Source: Halichoerus grypus
Lineage: Eukaryota > Chordata > Mammalia > Carnivora > Phocidae
Direction of reading: 5' to 3'
Assembly (NCBI RefSeq): GCF_964656455.1
Contig: NC_135718.1
Span: 133,097,966 to 133,161,965 of the forward strand
Length of the DNA: 64,000 bases
The notes under the pieces were generated by a model. The model worked only from the letters and a program-made list of their open reading frames with translations, ran no database searches and had not been told where the DNA came from. Below, in pieces: positions 11,273 through 23,445 of the stretch (the stretch's first letter is position 1; each line of letters begins with the position of its first letter). The translations under genes were made by a program, and so were the position numbers.

Positions 11273-11452
11273 TTTTTTTTTTAAAGATTTTATTTATTTA
11301 TTTTGAGAGAGAGAGCATGAGCAAGGGGGGAGTAGCAGAGGCAGAGGGAGAAGCAGGCTCCCTGCTAGCCTGCGGGCTCCATCCCAGGACTCCAGGATCA
11401 TGACGTGAGCTGAAGGCAGATGCTTAACGGACTGAAGCCACCCAGACGCCCC
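11273..11452 (-). mobile_element. Carnivore SINE, minus strand, body deleted
   Basis: T-run and tttatttatttatttt tail at left, head gccacccagacgcccc at right. The body lacks part of the usual gagcagggagcccgatgcggg segment (it reads cctgctagcctgcgggctcc), so it carries a small internal deletion. The duplication is not clear. Confidence 0.9.
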
Positions 11453-11985
11453 TAAAAATACTTTTTAAATTGATGGAATTTAAAGACTTAAGTTGCTAGA
11501 TTAAAATATTCCACCAAATAAAAAGCACAATAGAAGAAAATAGATTTTCAAAAGGGTATGGTGTTGTAATATTTTTACGTTACACTATATTGTAATATTT
11601 TCAACACTAAGGGAGAAAAGGTGGGTCACATGAATAAAATGTCCATATATCTCTCAAACACTTTTCTGTGTATTTGAAAGAAATTAAAATTACTAATGAT
11701 TACTCTGTGACCACTGATGGAAACCAGAACTGTCCAGGCAAACCAAGGTGATTGATCACTCTCTATATTAAATATCCATAATTAGAAAAGTTTCTTTTTA
11801 ACAGAAATGCTGACTGAAAAAAGTGAGGAAATATCATCAAAAAGTTGAGAAAAAATTATCTTAAACTTATAAGTCTATTTCTCTTAACCTACATATCAGT
11901 GTGAGGGTAAAATTTGCCAAAAAGTTCCTGATAACATCAAGGAGAGATTCTCTCTCTTTGTCTTTCTTCCCTCCTTCTGCACTAC
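11453..11985. other. Unique-looking DNA
   Basis: No feature recognised. Two similar 'gttgtaatatttt' stretches occur near 11563 and 11590. Confidence 0.5.
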
Positions 11986-13280
11986 CGTTCTGTATTAGTT
12001 GATGTGCTTAATGGTATTGCACATTTCTCTGAGGCTCTGTTTATTTTTCTCTCTGTTTCTCAGGTTGTATAATCTCTATTGATCCATCTCAAGTTCATTT
12101 ATTTCTTCTGCCAGCTCAGATCTACTGGTGAGCCCTTTTAGTAAATTTTTCATTTTGGTTATTGGACTTTTCAACTCTCCAGTTTCCATGTGGTTCTTTT
12201 TAAAGGTAATTTATACCCTTCTATTGATATTCTTTATTTGATGAGTCTTCATTGTACTTCTCTTTAGTTATTGAAACACGATTTGCTTTATTTCTTTGAA
12301 CACTTTTATAAGTTACTTTGTATTCTTTGCTAATTCTAACATCTAGACCCCTGAAAAGTATCCTCTCTCTCTCATATGTATGCATCCAATTTCTCTGTTT
12401 TTATTTTTATTCATGTCTCAATTTTTTTTGTTGTTGAAAACTCAACATTTTATATAATGTATTGGGACAACTCTAGAATCTGACCCACCCTACTTCTGAG
12501 ACTTATTTTTGCTGTTTGTTGCTTTGTTGAGTGAGTTTACTTCTGCTTTGTGCTTCCTTTGATATTTGTATTCTGATTTTTTTTTCCTTGTTTTTATTTT
12601 TGAATCTGGCTTTCTTGGTGTCACTTCTGGGTTAGCATAGTTTAGTGATCAGCCATTTATTGGTCAGTAGTTGAGCTTAAGCCCTCTGTACCCATTAAGT
12701 CTTAAAAACTTATCATTGGATCTGTGTGTGGCCTGTGAACTGATTTCAAAGTTGAGGAAATTACTAGTTGTAACAATTTTAGCTCCACGGACTAATAATA
12801 GCACAGAAATACTCTTTCCAGTCACTCTTGAAAGACTTGGACATGTCAATACTTTTCCAGATATTTGGATGACTATGATTTTAGTAGGGCCTTCTTTGAC
12901 TATCTCTTTCCCCAATCTCCCTTTTAAACTTCTGGCTATCTACTTTCAGTGGTAACACAGAGCTGTTAGCCTCCTCTGGTTGTTAGCCACCTGAATGGGA
13001 AACAGAAAGGTTGTGGAGAATGAGCAACACAAATTTGCTGCTACCCAAAATAAATTATTCACAACAGGGACTTAAAGGGTTTGGGGACCAGTGTTGATCA
13101 GCCACTGCTGAGTCTGTCCTGAATAGGTCTTTCACAGCACAGACCTGGGAAGAAGGGACTTCATCAGCTCTTGGTTTTGCCCATACCACCCAGAATCAAT
13201 TCTCTATGATAGGAAACTGTGGGAGCTAGGTGTTGCTCTGGCTCAAATGCTATGGCCTCCCACTTGGTTCTTACCAAGTT
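11986..13280. repeat. Ancient interspersed repeat, family unresolved
   Basis: The plus strand carries phrases that I recognise as recurring in mammalian genomes: 'ggttgtataatctctattgatcc', 'cttctgccagctcagatctactg', 'gttgttgaaaactcaacatttt' and 'gactcactcaacaaagcaac' read on the minus strand. I believe it is an old LINE-associated sequence in antisense, but I cannot name the family. The two overlapping frames near 12664-12955 are by-products and not genes. The right part (12950-13280) is less clear. Confidence 0.4.
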
Positions 13281-13293
13281 TCTATAGATTGTA

Positions 13294-13493
13294 GTTTTTT
13301 TTTAAAGATTTTATTTATTTATTTGACAGAGAGAGAGATAGCAAGAGCAGGAACACAAGCAGCGGGAGTGGGAGAGGGAGAAGCAGGCTTCCCACGGAGC
13401 AGGGAGCCCGATGCGGGGCTTGATCCCAGGACCCTGGGATCATGATGTGAGCTGAAGGCAGACGCTTAACTGACTGAGTCACCCAGGGGTCCC
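13294..13493 (-). mobile_element. Carnivore SINE with perfect 13-bp duplication
   Basis: Full-length minus-strand SINEC. The flanks tctatagattgta (13281-13293 and 13494-13506) are identical, which suggests a comparatively recent insertion. The head end is mutated to acccaggggtccc. Confidence 0.95.
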
Positions 13494-13506
13494 TCTATAG
13501 ATTGTA

Positions 13507-15264
13507 TTAAGTAAATGCTTTGTACTTTGTTATATGCTCTTTGGCCAATTTCTAGGTTGTCTTACAAAATTGTGACCAGATTGATTGGTGTTTGTGTGGG
13601 AGAAAGGACTCATTCACCAAACTCTTTAAATGGTAATTCCAGATATTCTACCTTCCATGATAAGGGATTTGAGGAAAGAAGAAGAAATATGGACTTGTCA
13701 AGGGGGAATTAAGAGATAGAAATTTCAAGGACAAATAAATGGATTACAATTGAATATAAAGAAGACCTTGAATTTGGAGACTAAAATTTTAGCGAAACAA
13801 TTTCAGAGGTAACAGATTCCATTTTCTAGGAATAATCAGTATTCTGTGTGAAAGGATGTGTCTGTAGGATAGACAGATTAATCTTTGATTTGAAGGGGCA
13901 TAGATCTGTCAAAAAATTTCAGGAAAAGGAAATGGATGATAAGTATAGGCATAAATTATTGAACCAAGGTACTAACCTTAAGAAAAAAAAGCATAAATAA
14001 GAAGGATGTTGAAAGATTGAGAGGGAATAAAATTGCGAAGACATTGGTGATCTCAGAAATCTCAGTGTAATTATTTTGGAGGAATTCTAGTTTGTCTTCA
14101 GAGGTATTCCAGAAGTAGAGTGACTTTTAGTTAATGAGAAATCTCATGATATGTCCTTTAGAGTAAAAGGATTAAAAAAGTAGAGTAAAAAAATTCCTGC
14201 TGCTGGAATTCCAAGGTGCATGCCATTGCACATGAAGTCATCAAGCAATTATGCAACTCAGTTTTGTTGGTAAATTATCCAAGGGCCTTAATGACCATGA
14301 TTTCCTTCTCTCCAAAGCCCCATCATTTCTACAGTTCATATTGCTTCTTGCCTTTCTCAGATCTTACTCTTGTAACACCAAATCACTGTATACTACAACT
14401 AGGCAATTTGCAGGGCAAGAGTATACTATTCTGTCATTTGTCAACTTTGCCTGTCAGTCACCCACTTTGAAGGTCTGCATTGCATTGCATTGCAGACAAG
14501 AGGCTAGAAATTACATTTACCAGGTCCCCCTTTATTCTATGGTTCCAGATTAGAGACTGCCACTGAGTGTAACTCTCAAAATATTTGGAAGGTAAGAAGA
14601 AGAGAAGCTATTTTTCTTGAGAGTTCACAGTGTTAGTACAGTGGCTTCTCAGTCTCTGTAAGCACTACTTTTCTGACACCTATTAAGGTGGTAGTGGGAT
14701 TTTTCCAACAAATTATGGAAAGCTGCATGAGCATTTCACAATGAAGTCATCAAATGAATATTTCCCTTCTTGACCTTCACTCTACCAGCTTTTTACGTAT
14801 TCGTGTAAGTCCAGCATGAGATCTATGTTAAATGCCTTTATTTCTGTAATACTTAGAATGAATCTGTGTTTCTAGCCACTCCCAGATTGATGTAAGGGAT
14901 ACTTACTGACAGGATTATTGTGTCAAAATATGTGTCCCATATTAGCTTAATTATTTCAAATTGGTAGGCTTGCTTCTTTCACAGAGCTTGAGACATCACT
15001 GCCAGAAATGATTAGGGCTACATAATATTCAGTGTCTGCCTCAAGCTTCTCATTAAAACAAACAACCAAAAAAACACCTAAGAAAAGTATTTATTTGTTC
15101 CAGCTTGATCATGTGGAGTACCCGGAAGTTCCCAGGATATCTATATTATGATAGTGGGCATAGAATCATTTCTAGAAGGAAATCTTTCTCAATGGAAGGT
15201 AGATAGACAAAGCAACACATGGTCATTAAAACAACATATTTTCCTAAGTAACACAGTCGAGAGG
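13507..15264. other. Unique-looking DNA
   Basis: No repeat family or gene recognised across this long stretch. A short GCATT tandem (about four units) sits at 14477-14497. Frames of 84-100 codons at 14216-14553 overlap one another and have no domain. Confidence 0.55.
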
Positions 15265-15440
15265 CAAATATTGTGGTGAAGAGCATGCACTCAGATAGGC
15301 ATTTTTATTTTTGTCTTTATACTATATTAACAGTTTTCTTGACTTCTCTATATTAATTTCTTCATCTGTAGGCCAGGGCAAGTAATAGTGCTTCATAGGG
15401 TGTTGGAAAAGATGAAAAGTATTTATATACACATATAATA
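15265..15440 (+). repeat. MIR fragment, plus strand
   Basis: In order: gtgaagagcatgcactcagata, then gacttctctatattaatttcttcatctgta, then aatagtgcttcatagggtgttgg. This follows the MIR order (head, TTTCTTCATCTGTAAAATGGG core, CCTCATAGGGTTGTT). It is an ancient tRNA-derived SINE, well diverged. Confidence 0.6.
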
Positions 15441-16515
15441 TATTGAAGATGTTTCTTGGGGTACAAAAAGAGCACGATAAATATTAGGCAAAAACTAAAA
15501 TGTTAGTTAAGCTTTTTTTTCAATCCAAACTGTAAAGTTTTCTGTAACTCACACATGACCAATGAAATTATGAAACTGTCACAACATGTGACTTTTTTTT
15601 TGCAATGCCCAATACTTAGGTTAGATCTTGTTCTAGACATTTAGAACAGATAATGCAATTTTAATCCATATGAAGAATATGAGTTTCCTATGATGCTTTT
15701 GCTTGGTTAAACTGCATCCCCACCCCATCTTCACCTCCACTGGACTCATGTATCATTGGAAATTAAATAGATTCTCAGAAAGCTAGAATAGCTTTTTGCA
15801 AATACATAGCTGGGGACCTGCTAAAAATCCTCTACAAGATGCATCTCAGTCACACAAACCCCTGACATTTTGAATATGTCATTATCTATTCTAAGATTTA
15901 GCTATTTTCTCTTTCTCTAACTTGCATTGTCTGATGTGGGATAGTTCAAACAGAAGAGAAAACACCAACGCAAAAAATTTAACTGAGGTGACATTCACAT
16001 TCCTTCTAGGCTTGGCTAAATTTAAGTTTGCATGGACAATACTAAATGCATCACAATTTTCCCTCTTGTAGCTGGCACATATTTTTTTGACTTTGATTTT
16101 AAAATATGTCACGATTTCAAAAATGTTAAAATAGGAAATACATATTTTGGAATAAAAGGATAATACTTTCACAATAATCTTATTTGGCTTCATATTTGCT
16201 ATTTAAACTAAGTAAAAATTGCTTGGCAGAGGACAAAGCAGTTAGCTGTGAGGTTGAACTTAAGATAAATAACTCTAGAAAAATATAATTGATGATCTGA
16301 GGAAATATAAAAGCTGAAATTAAGAGCCACACCAAAGAGATATAAATTAGTTTAGGGAAACCAAATTTAACTACAACATGACAGATTTAATAGTATACAT
16401 ATATTCAGATTCAATTTACCGCCCAAAGGCCAGGACTCCAAATATCATCACATTAGTAGGGATTAGGGTTTCAACAGATGCATTTTGAGAGCACACAGAC
16501 GTTCAGTCCATAGAG

Positions 16516-16517
<2 letters not shown>
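15441..16517. other. Unique-looking DNA
   Basis: No feature recognised. The 100-codon minus-strand frame at 15891-16193 has no domain and no supporting signals. Confidence 0.55.

Positions 16518-16562
<45 letters not shown>
16518..16562. repeat. (TG)n microsatellite
   Basis: About 22 uninterrupted TG units, likely length-polymorphic. The alternating purine-pyrimidine run is a possible Z-DNA former. Confidence 0.97.
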
Positions 16563-16564
<2 letters not shown>

Positions 16565-16678
16565 ATGAATTTTCATCAAAAAAGATATAAAAGCTTCTAA
16601 GAAGAAATATATTATAGTAAAAATACAGATTCAGAGTTCATATATTTGTAATCTGGACCTAAATGATACACCTCAAGT

Positions 16679-16992
16679 TCTATGGACTTGATGTCTGTGT
16701 CCTCTCAAAATTTGTATGCTGAAACCTTAATTCTCAATTAGGGTTATATAGATCATTAGACCCTCATTATGGGATTAAGGCATTTATAAAAGGAGGAGGA
16801 AAAAAGGGATTTCTGACAACTCAGCAAGAACATGGCTATTTGCAAATTAGGCAGAGAGACCTCACCAGAACCTCACTGTGCTGCTACCTTGATCTCTGAC
16901 TTCCTAGCCTCCAGACTGAGAGAAATAAATTTCTGTTGTTTAAGTCACCTAGCTGTGATATTCTGTTATAATGGCCCAAACTGACTAACACA
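16679..16992 (+). mobile_element. MLT1A-like LTR (ERVL-MaLR), solo
   Basis: Plus-strand order matches MLT1-type LTRs: ctatggacttgatgtctgtgtc, aaatttgtatgctgaaacc, a cattataaaag-like block (catttataaaagg 16786-16798), ttgatctctgacttcctagcctcc, gagagaaataaatttctgttg, and the end ctgactaacaca. The aataaa at 16923-16928 would be the LTR poly(A) signal. It is non-coding and ancient, and no internal retroviral region is attached. Confidence 0.82.
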
Positions 16993-17020
16993 TCAAGTAA
17001 TAATGAAAACATAAGAATCT

Positions 17021-17196
17021 TTTTTTTTTTTTAAGATTTTATTTATTTATTCATGAGAGACAGAGAGAGAGAGAGGCAGAGGGAGAAGCAGGCTCCCAAG
17101 GAGCAGGGAGCCCGATGCTGGACTCGATCCCAGGACCCTGAGATCATGACCTGAGCTGAAGGCAGACACTTAACCATCTGAGCCACCCATGCGCCC
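17021..17196 (-). mobile_element. Carnivore SINE with perfect 16-bp duplication
   Basis: Minus-strand SINEC slightly shortened in its body. The identical flanks gaaaacataagaatct (17005-17020 and 17197-17212) mark a clean L1-type insertion. Confidence 0.95.
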
Positions 17197-17373
17197 GAAA
17201 ACATAAGAATCTTAAAACAGACGTAAAATATCAATCATATAACCTGAGAGTGACTTTCTTTATAAGGCTCATCCTGAGCACATGTCATAACATATTTTTA
17301 AAGTAACTTTTTGGAATTATCTTCTAAATTAGGTTTCAAAGGTTGTCATTTTACATTATATATATATATATAT

Positions 17374-17579
17374 AAATTTTAAAGATTTTATTTATTTATT
17401 TGAGAGAGAGAGCAGAGTGAGAGAGAGAGAGCACATTAGCAGGGGTGAGGGGCAGAGGGAGAAGGACAAGCAGACTCGCAGCTGAGCAGGGAGCCCAATG
17501 TGGGGCTCTATCTCAGGATGCTGAGACTATGACCCGAGCCAAAGGCAGACACTTAACTAATTCAGCCACCCAGGCACCC
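17374..17579 (-). mobile_element. Carnivore SINE, minus strand, after a (TA)n tract
   Basis: The tail lies beside a (TA)n run at 17357-17373. The body is diverged (gagcccaatgtggggctctatctc). Head end ccacccaggcaccc ends at 17579. A weak duplication (tgtcatttt near 17345, tgacatttt at 17580) suggests the TA run arose in or beside the tail. Confidence 0.9.
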
Positions 17580-17588
17580 TGACATTTT

Positions 17589-18840
17589 CTATTTTCTTAA
17601 AATACAGTCAATCGGTAGATTTTCTTCTCTTTCCATGAATCTTAAAAGAGGTTTATGCAATAGCTTTTATATTACTAATTCTCACTGAGTTCATTATCCA
17701 ACATATTTTATTATTTTAAAGAATTTATGTTACCTTATCCAATTTTAGAGTCAATGTTTAAGATATGCTTTTTTATTTAGTACAGCCATTTTCTTTAAAA
17801 AGGACATTTTGCAAGAACACTCTACAGAGCTTTTCAACTTTCAGTTAGAGAAATCAAAGAAGCATAAAGAAAGAGGCTTATCATGAAAAAACACAGAATA
17901 AACAGCCTATTAGGGACTTGACAAAATGAATGATAATCAGCAGCACACTGCTCATTGATTATTTTAATATTCTTGGCTGTATCAGTGCTTATAGAAACTA
18001 AATTATTTTGTTCTCAAAAAATAACTTTGGTCTAATGTTGAAGAGAATGTGTCGTTCACTGAGAATTGTGATTCTCCTCTTCAGTCCTTGGTAGAATGCT
18101 TCTGGAATGCAAAATGAGAGTTCACAAAACTGATATTTTTGTTCTATTAAGGTTTAATTATTGGGTATAATTTTGCAAAAGGAGTAAAACACTATTCCGA
18201 CAATGATGATGGTGTTTAGGGAAAAAAAAAGATAATCTATCTTTTCAATGAACTTTTTCTAAAAGCAATTCTATTTGTAGAAGCTGCATTTTGTGCCAGT
18301 TTATCACATGGTTTAGTTAGAAATTTTATCATGGTCGGTGTTCCTTAGTCTTCACAGGAACATTATCATAAGTTATTAAAGTCATATCTTATGCATTTAG
18401 GTTACCACAGAAATAGATTTTTTTCAAGGTGAGGTCATGTTTTCATCACTACTAATATCTTTAATTATTTTCTTGGAAAATATAGCCAATATGGTATTGA
18501 TAGTACTACTGTTAAGTTTTGTCATTCATAATGAATGCACTAAATAAAGCTTTCGAGAAAAATAACATGTTTCCTGAATTTGAAAAGAAAAGCAATTTCA
18601 AAACCATCATGAATATTTTAATAAAACTCTAATAGAATTAAAATCTAAAAATGAAACTCCATGAGCTTGTTAAAATGATATGCATTCCTTCTTAATAAGA
18701 GTAAATATTAAAATAGCACAGTCCCTTAATCATTTCAAGGGGGTATTCATTCAATATCATAATTCTTCAGATATGTATATTTACACACATGCACGTACAT
18801 ATATGTACACACATGTATATATAATACAGAATTCTATTTT
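17589..18840. other. Unique-looking DNA
   Basis: No repeat family or gene recognised. There is an alternating purine-pyrimidine stretch near 18772-18826 (acatatatgtacacacatg type). Confidence 0.5.
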
Positions 18841-18857
18841 TATAATACTTCATTTTA

Positions 18858-19059
18858 TTTTTTTTAAAGATTTATTTATTAGTCAGAGAGAGAGAGAGGG
18901 AGCGCGCACACAAGCAGGGGGAGCGGCAGACAGAGGGAGAAGGAGAAGCAGGCTCCCCACTGAGCAGGGAGCCCCATAAGGGGCTCCATCCCAGGACACT
19001 GGGATCAAGACCTGAGCTGAAGGCAGACACTTAACTGACTTGAGCCACCCAGGTGTCCC
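18858..19059 (-). mobile_element. Carnivore SINE, minus strand
   Basis: SINEC with tail tttttaaagatttatttatt and head gagccacccaggtgtccc. Imperfect 17-bp duplication tataatacttcatttta (18841) versus tataatacataatttta (19060) has three differences, so this is an older copy than the perfectly flanked ones. Confidence 0.93.
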
Positions 19060-19076
19060 TATAATACATAATTTTA

Positions 19077-19842
19077 GTTAAGAAAATATTAAGGAGGGAA
19101 TACGACTATTAATTTCAACTTCTAAGCCCTTCACCATCCCCTACTTACTTGTGCTTTCCTACCTCCTCTTGCTATTTCTTCAGTGTTCATTAGTGTCTAC
19201 CGTGAAAGAATAATAAACAGATACACATATACTGAATTTGCCCTTTGAGCATGCATATAATACAGTGAATGATTAACTGGGAAAAAAAATGAGCTTTTTT
19301 TTTTTTTTCAGTTTTCACAAATACATGTTCGTATACCTGTGTTTAACTTATAAATCCCACCCACCTTGCATCAAAATGAGTGATTCAAATGATTGAATAT
19401 AAGTTCTTTTTATAGTGTATGGGTAAATAATAAATAAAGTATATTAACTAAAAGTCAGTATTTAATAAAGGTGAGCTGTCTCTATGTGATCATGTTTGAA
19501 AATTAACAGTCTTTCAATCACAATCACTGTGCTTCCTTGTGGCAACGAGCCAAAATAATGCATACTCTAAATAGCATCTGGATAGTCATTGGATCTTAGC
19601 CCTAATGTTTAGCTTCAATGCCTGAGATAAACACAAATATAGTATTGTTAATCAGTACTGTAAAGGTGCTCTTACTAAAATCCCTTTAAAATACACCTTT
19701 TGATGCTCATTGGATACTAATTATTTATGGCCAATAGGCCACTCCCATTTAATATGTTGGCCCCACTGCCCTAAAACTGATGATGTGGTCATTTAGATTC
19801 ATTCTTAGGTTTATTAACGTTAATTCTATTTTATTGTTGTGA
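19077..19842. promoter_or_regulatory. Unique DNA with a weak candidate element at 19480-19790
   Basis: No repeat recognised. The part at 19480-19790 has mixed base composition, ATTGG and TAAT motifs and no simple repeats, unlike its T-rich neighbours. That is only a hint of a conserved non-coding element. Confidence 0.2.
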
Positions 19843-19857
19843 CATAATTAAAATTCT

Positions 19858-20055
19858 TTTAAGGATTTATTTATTTTAGAGAGAGAGCACATGTGAGTGG
19901 GTGGATGGGCAAAGAGAAAGGGAGAGAGAGAACCTCAAGCAAACTCCACACTGAGAGTGGAGTCCACGGTGGGGTTGATCTCGGGACCCTGAGACTAAGA
20001 CCTGAGCTGAAACCAAGAGTTGGATGCTTACCCGACTGAGCCACCCAGCTGCCCC
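19858..20055 (-). mobile_element. Older-subfamily carnivore SINE
   Basis: Minus-strand SINE with the older diagnostic segment 'gagctgaaaccaagagttggatgcttacc', where younger copies have gccgaaggcagacgcttaac. Imperfect duplication cataattaaaattcttttaa / cataattaatattttttaa flanks it (19843 and 20055). Confidence 0.9.
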
Positions 20056-20063
20056 ATAATTAA

Positions 20064-21344
20064 TATTTTTTAACAAACCAGATATGCGTCTAAAAAGAAG
20101 AAAATGTGTTTTAAGGCTACTTACTTGAAAACTATAGAAATATTTAAAATATGAGTTGTGAAAAGTCCTTTTTCTTATGCTAGATCAGTATAAGCCGACT
20201 CTAATGTAGTGATAGGAATGATACATTTCTAAATGATCATCCCTTTAGATTACTTCATGAGAATTTTGAAGTGCTCATCTGAATTTTTAAAAATCCAAAT
20301 TGGTAATCCTTCATTTATGGGAGAAAGAATTCACTATCCTTGGACAGATCCATATTCAAAGGCTTTAGCTGTATGTCAAATGTTCAGCAAAGAAAATGCT
20401 ACTTATTTGTTTTAAAATAAAATCAAATATTTAAAACATGCACATGTAATTTTTAATGATTTATTATTTAATCACCTTTTTAGATTAGAATTAGGGGGAT
20501 TTTGCCTATTTTTATTTTATGATTACTTCAAAAGTCTTTATGAGAGCTGTGGTAATATGATGTAAATAACACTGGATTGGGAGTAAAGAGAAACCTGTCC
20601 ACAAACTGTCTTTTTATTAACCATATGTCCTTTCCAAAATTCACATTCTTTTTCTTTAAAATAGTTAGATGGGATTAAGTGATCCCCCAGGAATATTTAT
20701 ATACAGTATCATGGTACTTGGAAATTGTCCAATTAGTTCATTTGTACCTGAAAAAGAGCATTTTAGAAGTTGACAAAGTTTTAGGGAACTAAGAAAAGTA
20801 TGTTTTGAAAAGTCTTTGGAACATACATAAGTCTTTCTAAACAGTAAAGGGTTTTGAATAGTAAAAACGTTGTTATACCCAGGCTCAGGAGTTTTGTTTA
20901 GTTTAGTTGATTTTTATTTAATTTTTCGCCTGACAAATACTGGAGTAGCAAACTGGTGTTATCCAGCAATTGTGATTTCCTGGAAGAACTAATAAAGGAA
21001 TTCAACCCACAAGCAAACAAAATCTAAATGACACAGCTAATTTCATTTAAAACGAGAAATTACATCACTCCTGAAAACTAGTCCAAGTTACTATTTCCTG
21101 AAGGGTTTCTATTGAATTTTAACTATCTTTTTTTAGTATAATGTGCATTAATTCAAATAATTTAGAATTAGTATATTCTTTTGCAATTTGGGAAATTATA
21201 TAGGGTTATCAATGAGCCTTGGCTTTATTAAGTACTCTTTTCATTGTATCTATCTTGTTAAAATGTGTTTTCTACTGAGGATTCTCATAACTACCACAAT
21301 TTCATTGGCACTTTAAGGATCTGCATGCTATTACAAATGTAATA
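20064..21344. other. Unique-looking DNA
   Basis: No repeat family, exon or RNA recognised. The 60-codon frame at 20233-20415 has no domain. Confidence 0.55.
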
Positions 21345-22340
21345 TCACTTATTCATTCTTTCACCTATTCAATGAAAATGCAGTGAGCTCTTATTTTGTA
21401 TCAGGCACATTTCTAGCCACTGTGGGCACAGCAATGAACAAACACACAAATTTCTACCCCATGTGGCTCTTACATTCTGTTTGACAGGCTATAAACAATA
21501 TAAGTAGGCAAAACCTTGATATGGTAATAATGATAAGTGGGAAGGAAGAACAGAGGCATGGGACAGGAAACGTTTGGGGTGGTGTGATTTTAGGTAGGCA
21601 ACCAGAAAACATCTTCAATGAAAAATTGACATTTTAATAAAGCAAGTGAGGATCTACATATCCAGACTTCAGGGAGAAGAACTCTGTAAGTGGAGACATT
21701 AGCAAAGGCAAAAGTCTAGAAGAAATGTGCCTGCTTTTCTGGAGGAGACACACACAGCAGTTAGATTGAGCAAGGGAGAAGAGCTGTGGGAGATGAGGCC
21801 AAACAAGAGTATGGACAGATTACTTGCTGCAGGGCTGTTCCAAAAATGATCCATGAATTCGTGCCAAGATAAATACAGATATTAAAAGTGTTTAAACATT
21901 TTTATGGCTATTTGACATTCCTATGACATCCAAGCATGTTATCAGTTTGATTATTTTTAATTTCTATGAATTCATTTTTTAAAATTTATTAATTTTACAA
22001 CAGCATTGGTCCATGAAAACTTGGGTGGGGGGAATGGTTCTTTGTCCCACAGACAGTTTGAGAAGCACTGAGTTGGGAGACTGTGATTCTTTCTCTAAGT
22101 AAGATGGGGAACAATTGGCATTTAAGGAGAGGAAAGACAAGATAGGGCCTACTTAGGAAGATCAGTCTGGCTTCTGTGTTGGCAAATGATCAAAGGAGGA
22201 CAGCAGCTTAACGGTGGACATGAGTTGGGTGGCTGTTGAAGAAACAAGGGAGGAAGGATGATGGTCACTCGGACCAGAGTAGAGGTAGTGAGATGTGCTC
22301 AGGTTCTGGATATATTTTTGTAAATAAAGAGAAAAAAATT
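21345..22340 (-). mobile_element. L2 LINE 3' part, antisense, split by a DNA transposon
   Basis: The plus strand reads as reverse-complemented L2 from its 3' end: attttgtatcaggcacatttctagccactg, gcacagcaatgaacaaac, ctcttacattctg, ataatgataagtgg, ccagacttcagggagaagaactc, gagatgaggccaaac; then, after an insert, taagatggggaacaattggc, gatcagtctggcttctgtgttg, cggaccagagtagaggtagtgag and tctggatatattttt. Overlapping frames at 22236-22480 come from this repeat. Confidence 0.65.
21836..22070 (-). mobile_element. hAT-like DNA transposon inside the L2
   Basis: The L2 order breaks after 'gattacttgctgcagggc' and resumes near 22078. The insert ends at 22054-22070 with cagtttgagaagcactg, the reverse complement of a CAGTGCTTCTCAAACTG terminus typical of Charlie-type hAT elements. 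Its left terminus is not clear. No transposase sequence is present. Confidence 0.45.
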
Positions 22341-23218
22341 AGAAAAATCACAAATGAAATTAGAAAGATGAAGAGAAAGAAAAGAATCATCGAATCATCA
22401 AAATTCTGCCTCAGCAAGCAGAAGACAATGCCTTTTACTAAGTAGTTTGGGAGAGGGGCAGTCTTGGCTGGAGAAGGCAAAACAGAATGCCAGTCAGCAG
22501 CTCAGCCTGGGGCATATTAATTTTGAGAGACCCGTTCTATAGCTAAATGAAGAATGTCAAATAGGAACCGACTTTAAGCAAGAGAGAAAGTGAAGAAAGT
22601 ACTGAAATTAATGTTTAGCAATGAAAACATTCAAAAGGTAAAAGCAAGTTAAGAGATTATAATTTCAAACAAATAGAAAGTCACTCTGAATTGTTTATGT
22701 ACAAAAGTCTGGACCACAGTCTTAAATGCTGCAACATGCATTTTCAGATTTGATTTGTATAGTAGTTCTTCCAAGACGGGCATTATTTTCCAAATTTTTG
22801 TTTTGTTTTGGTTTGGTTTTTTTTTTTTTTTTTTTCAAAAAAAGAAGATTAAGCATTTGGCCAAAGAGAAGATACAATATCAATAATAATAAAAACAAAA
22901 TAAAATAACTAGAACATATTAAGCCCTTATTAAACAACCATTAAAGACTACCACTATCATTTCATTCCAGAGGATAAAGATTAGGACCAGTATATTGAAT
23001 ATCTTGCTTGAGCTTTCACAGCCCTTAATTGATGGACAGCATTTCAACACAGTTGATAGATTTACAGAGACCAACAATTAAACAGTTATAATTATTAAAC
23101 AATTATTAAACAATTATAATTAAATACTTCCTTTAGGAGAGCAGTTACTCACAATTAGGTACTACCCATTCTAGAGCTCAGTTATTTTCCCACTATCCCA
23201 GGCTATCCTTTTCAATTT
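22341..23218. other. Unique-looking DNA with a poly(T) run
   Basis: Contains T20-type low complexity at 22817-22837 and, at 23073-23124, repeated attaaacaattattaaac-like units. The frames at 22722-22937 are low-complexity Lys/Asn or Phe runs. Nothing else is recognised. Confidence 0.5.
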
Positions 23219-23408
23219 ATTTCTCAAAACTTGAGCATGAATCAGACACCTGGAGAGTTTATTAGTACGGATGGCTGGGTCTCATGCCCAGAAATTCTGA
23301 TTCAGTTCATCTCGGTGTGGCCTAATAATTTATATTTCTAACAAGCTCCCTGGAGATGTTGCTGCTGACATCTCTGGTTTGGGAAATGCATTTTGAGAAC
23401 CTTGCTGT
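23219..23408 (+). mobile_element. MER5A-like hAT DNA transposon
   Basis: Near full length and in consensus order: tctcaaaacttgagcatgaatcag, acacctggagagtttatta, gaaattctgattcagttcat, atttatatttctaacaagctccc, then the mirrored end ttttgagaacc. Non-coding, about 190 bp as expected for MER5A. Confidence 0.82.
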
Positions 23409-23445
23409 AGTAGAATATTTCCATACAATATTGTGAAATCTCCAA

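Noticed and set aside
14477..14497. GCATT tandem with ctgca/tgcag ends resembling a hairpin
   Set aside because: Only about four units, best explained by replication slippage.
16518..16562. (TG)n as a regulatory Z-DNA element
   Set aside because: Possible in principle, but nothing nearby (promoter, exon) supports a role beyond an ordinary microsatellite.
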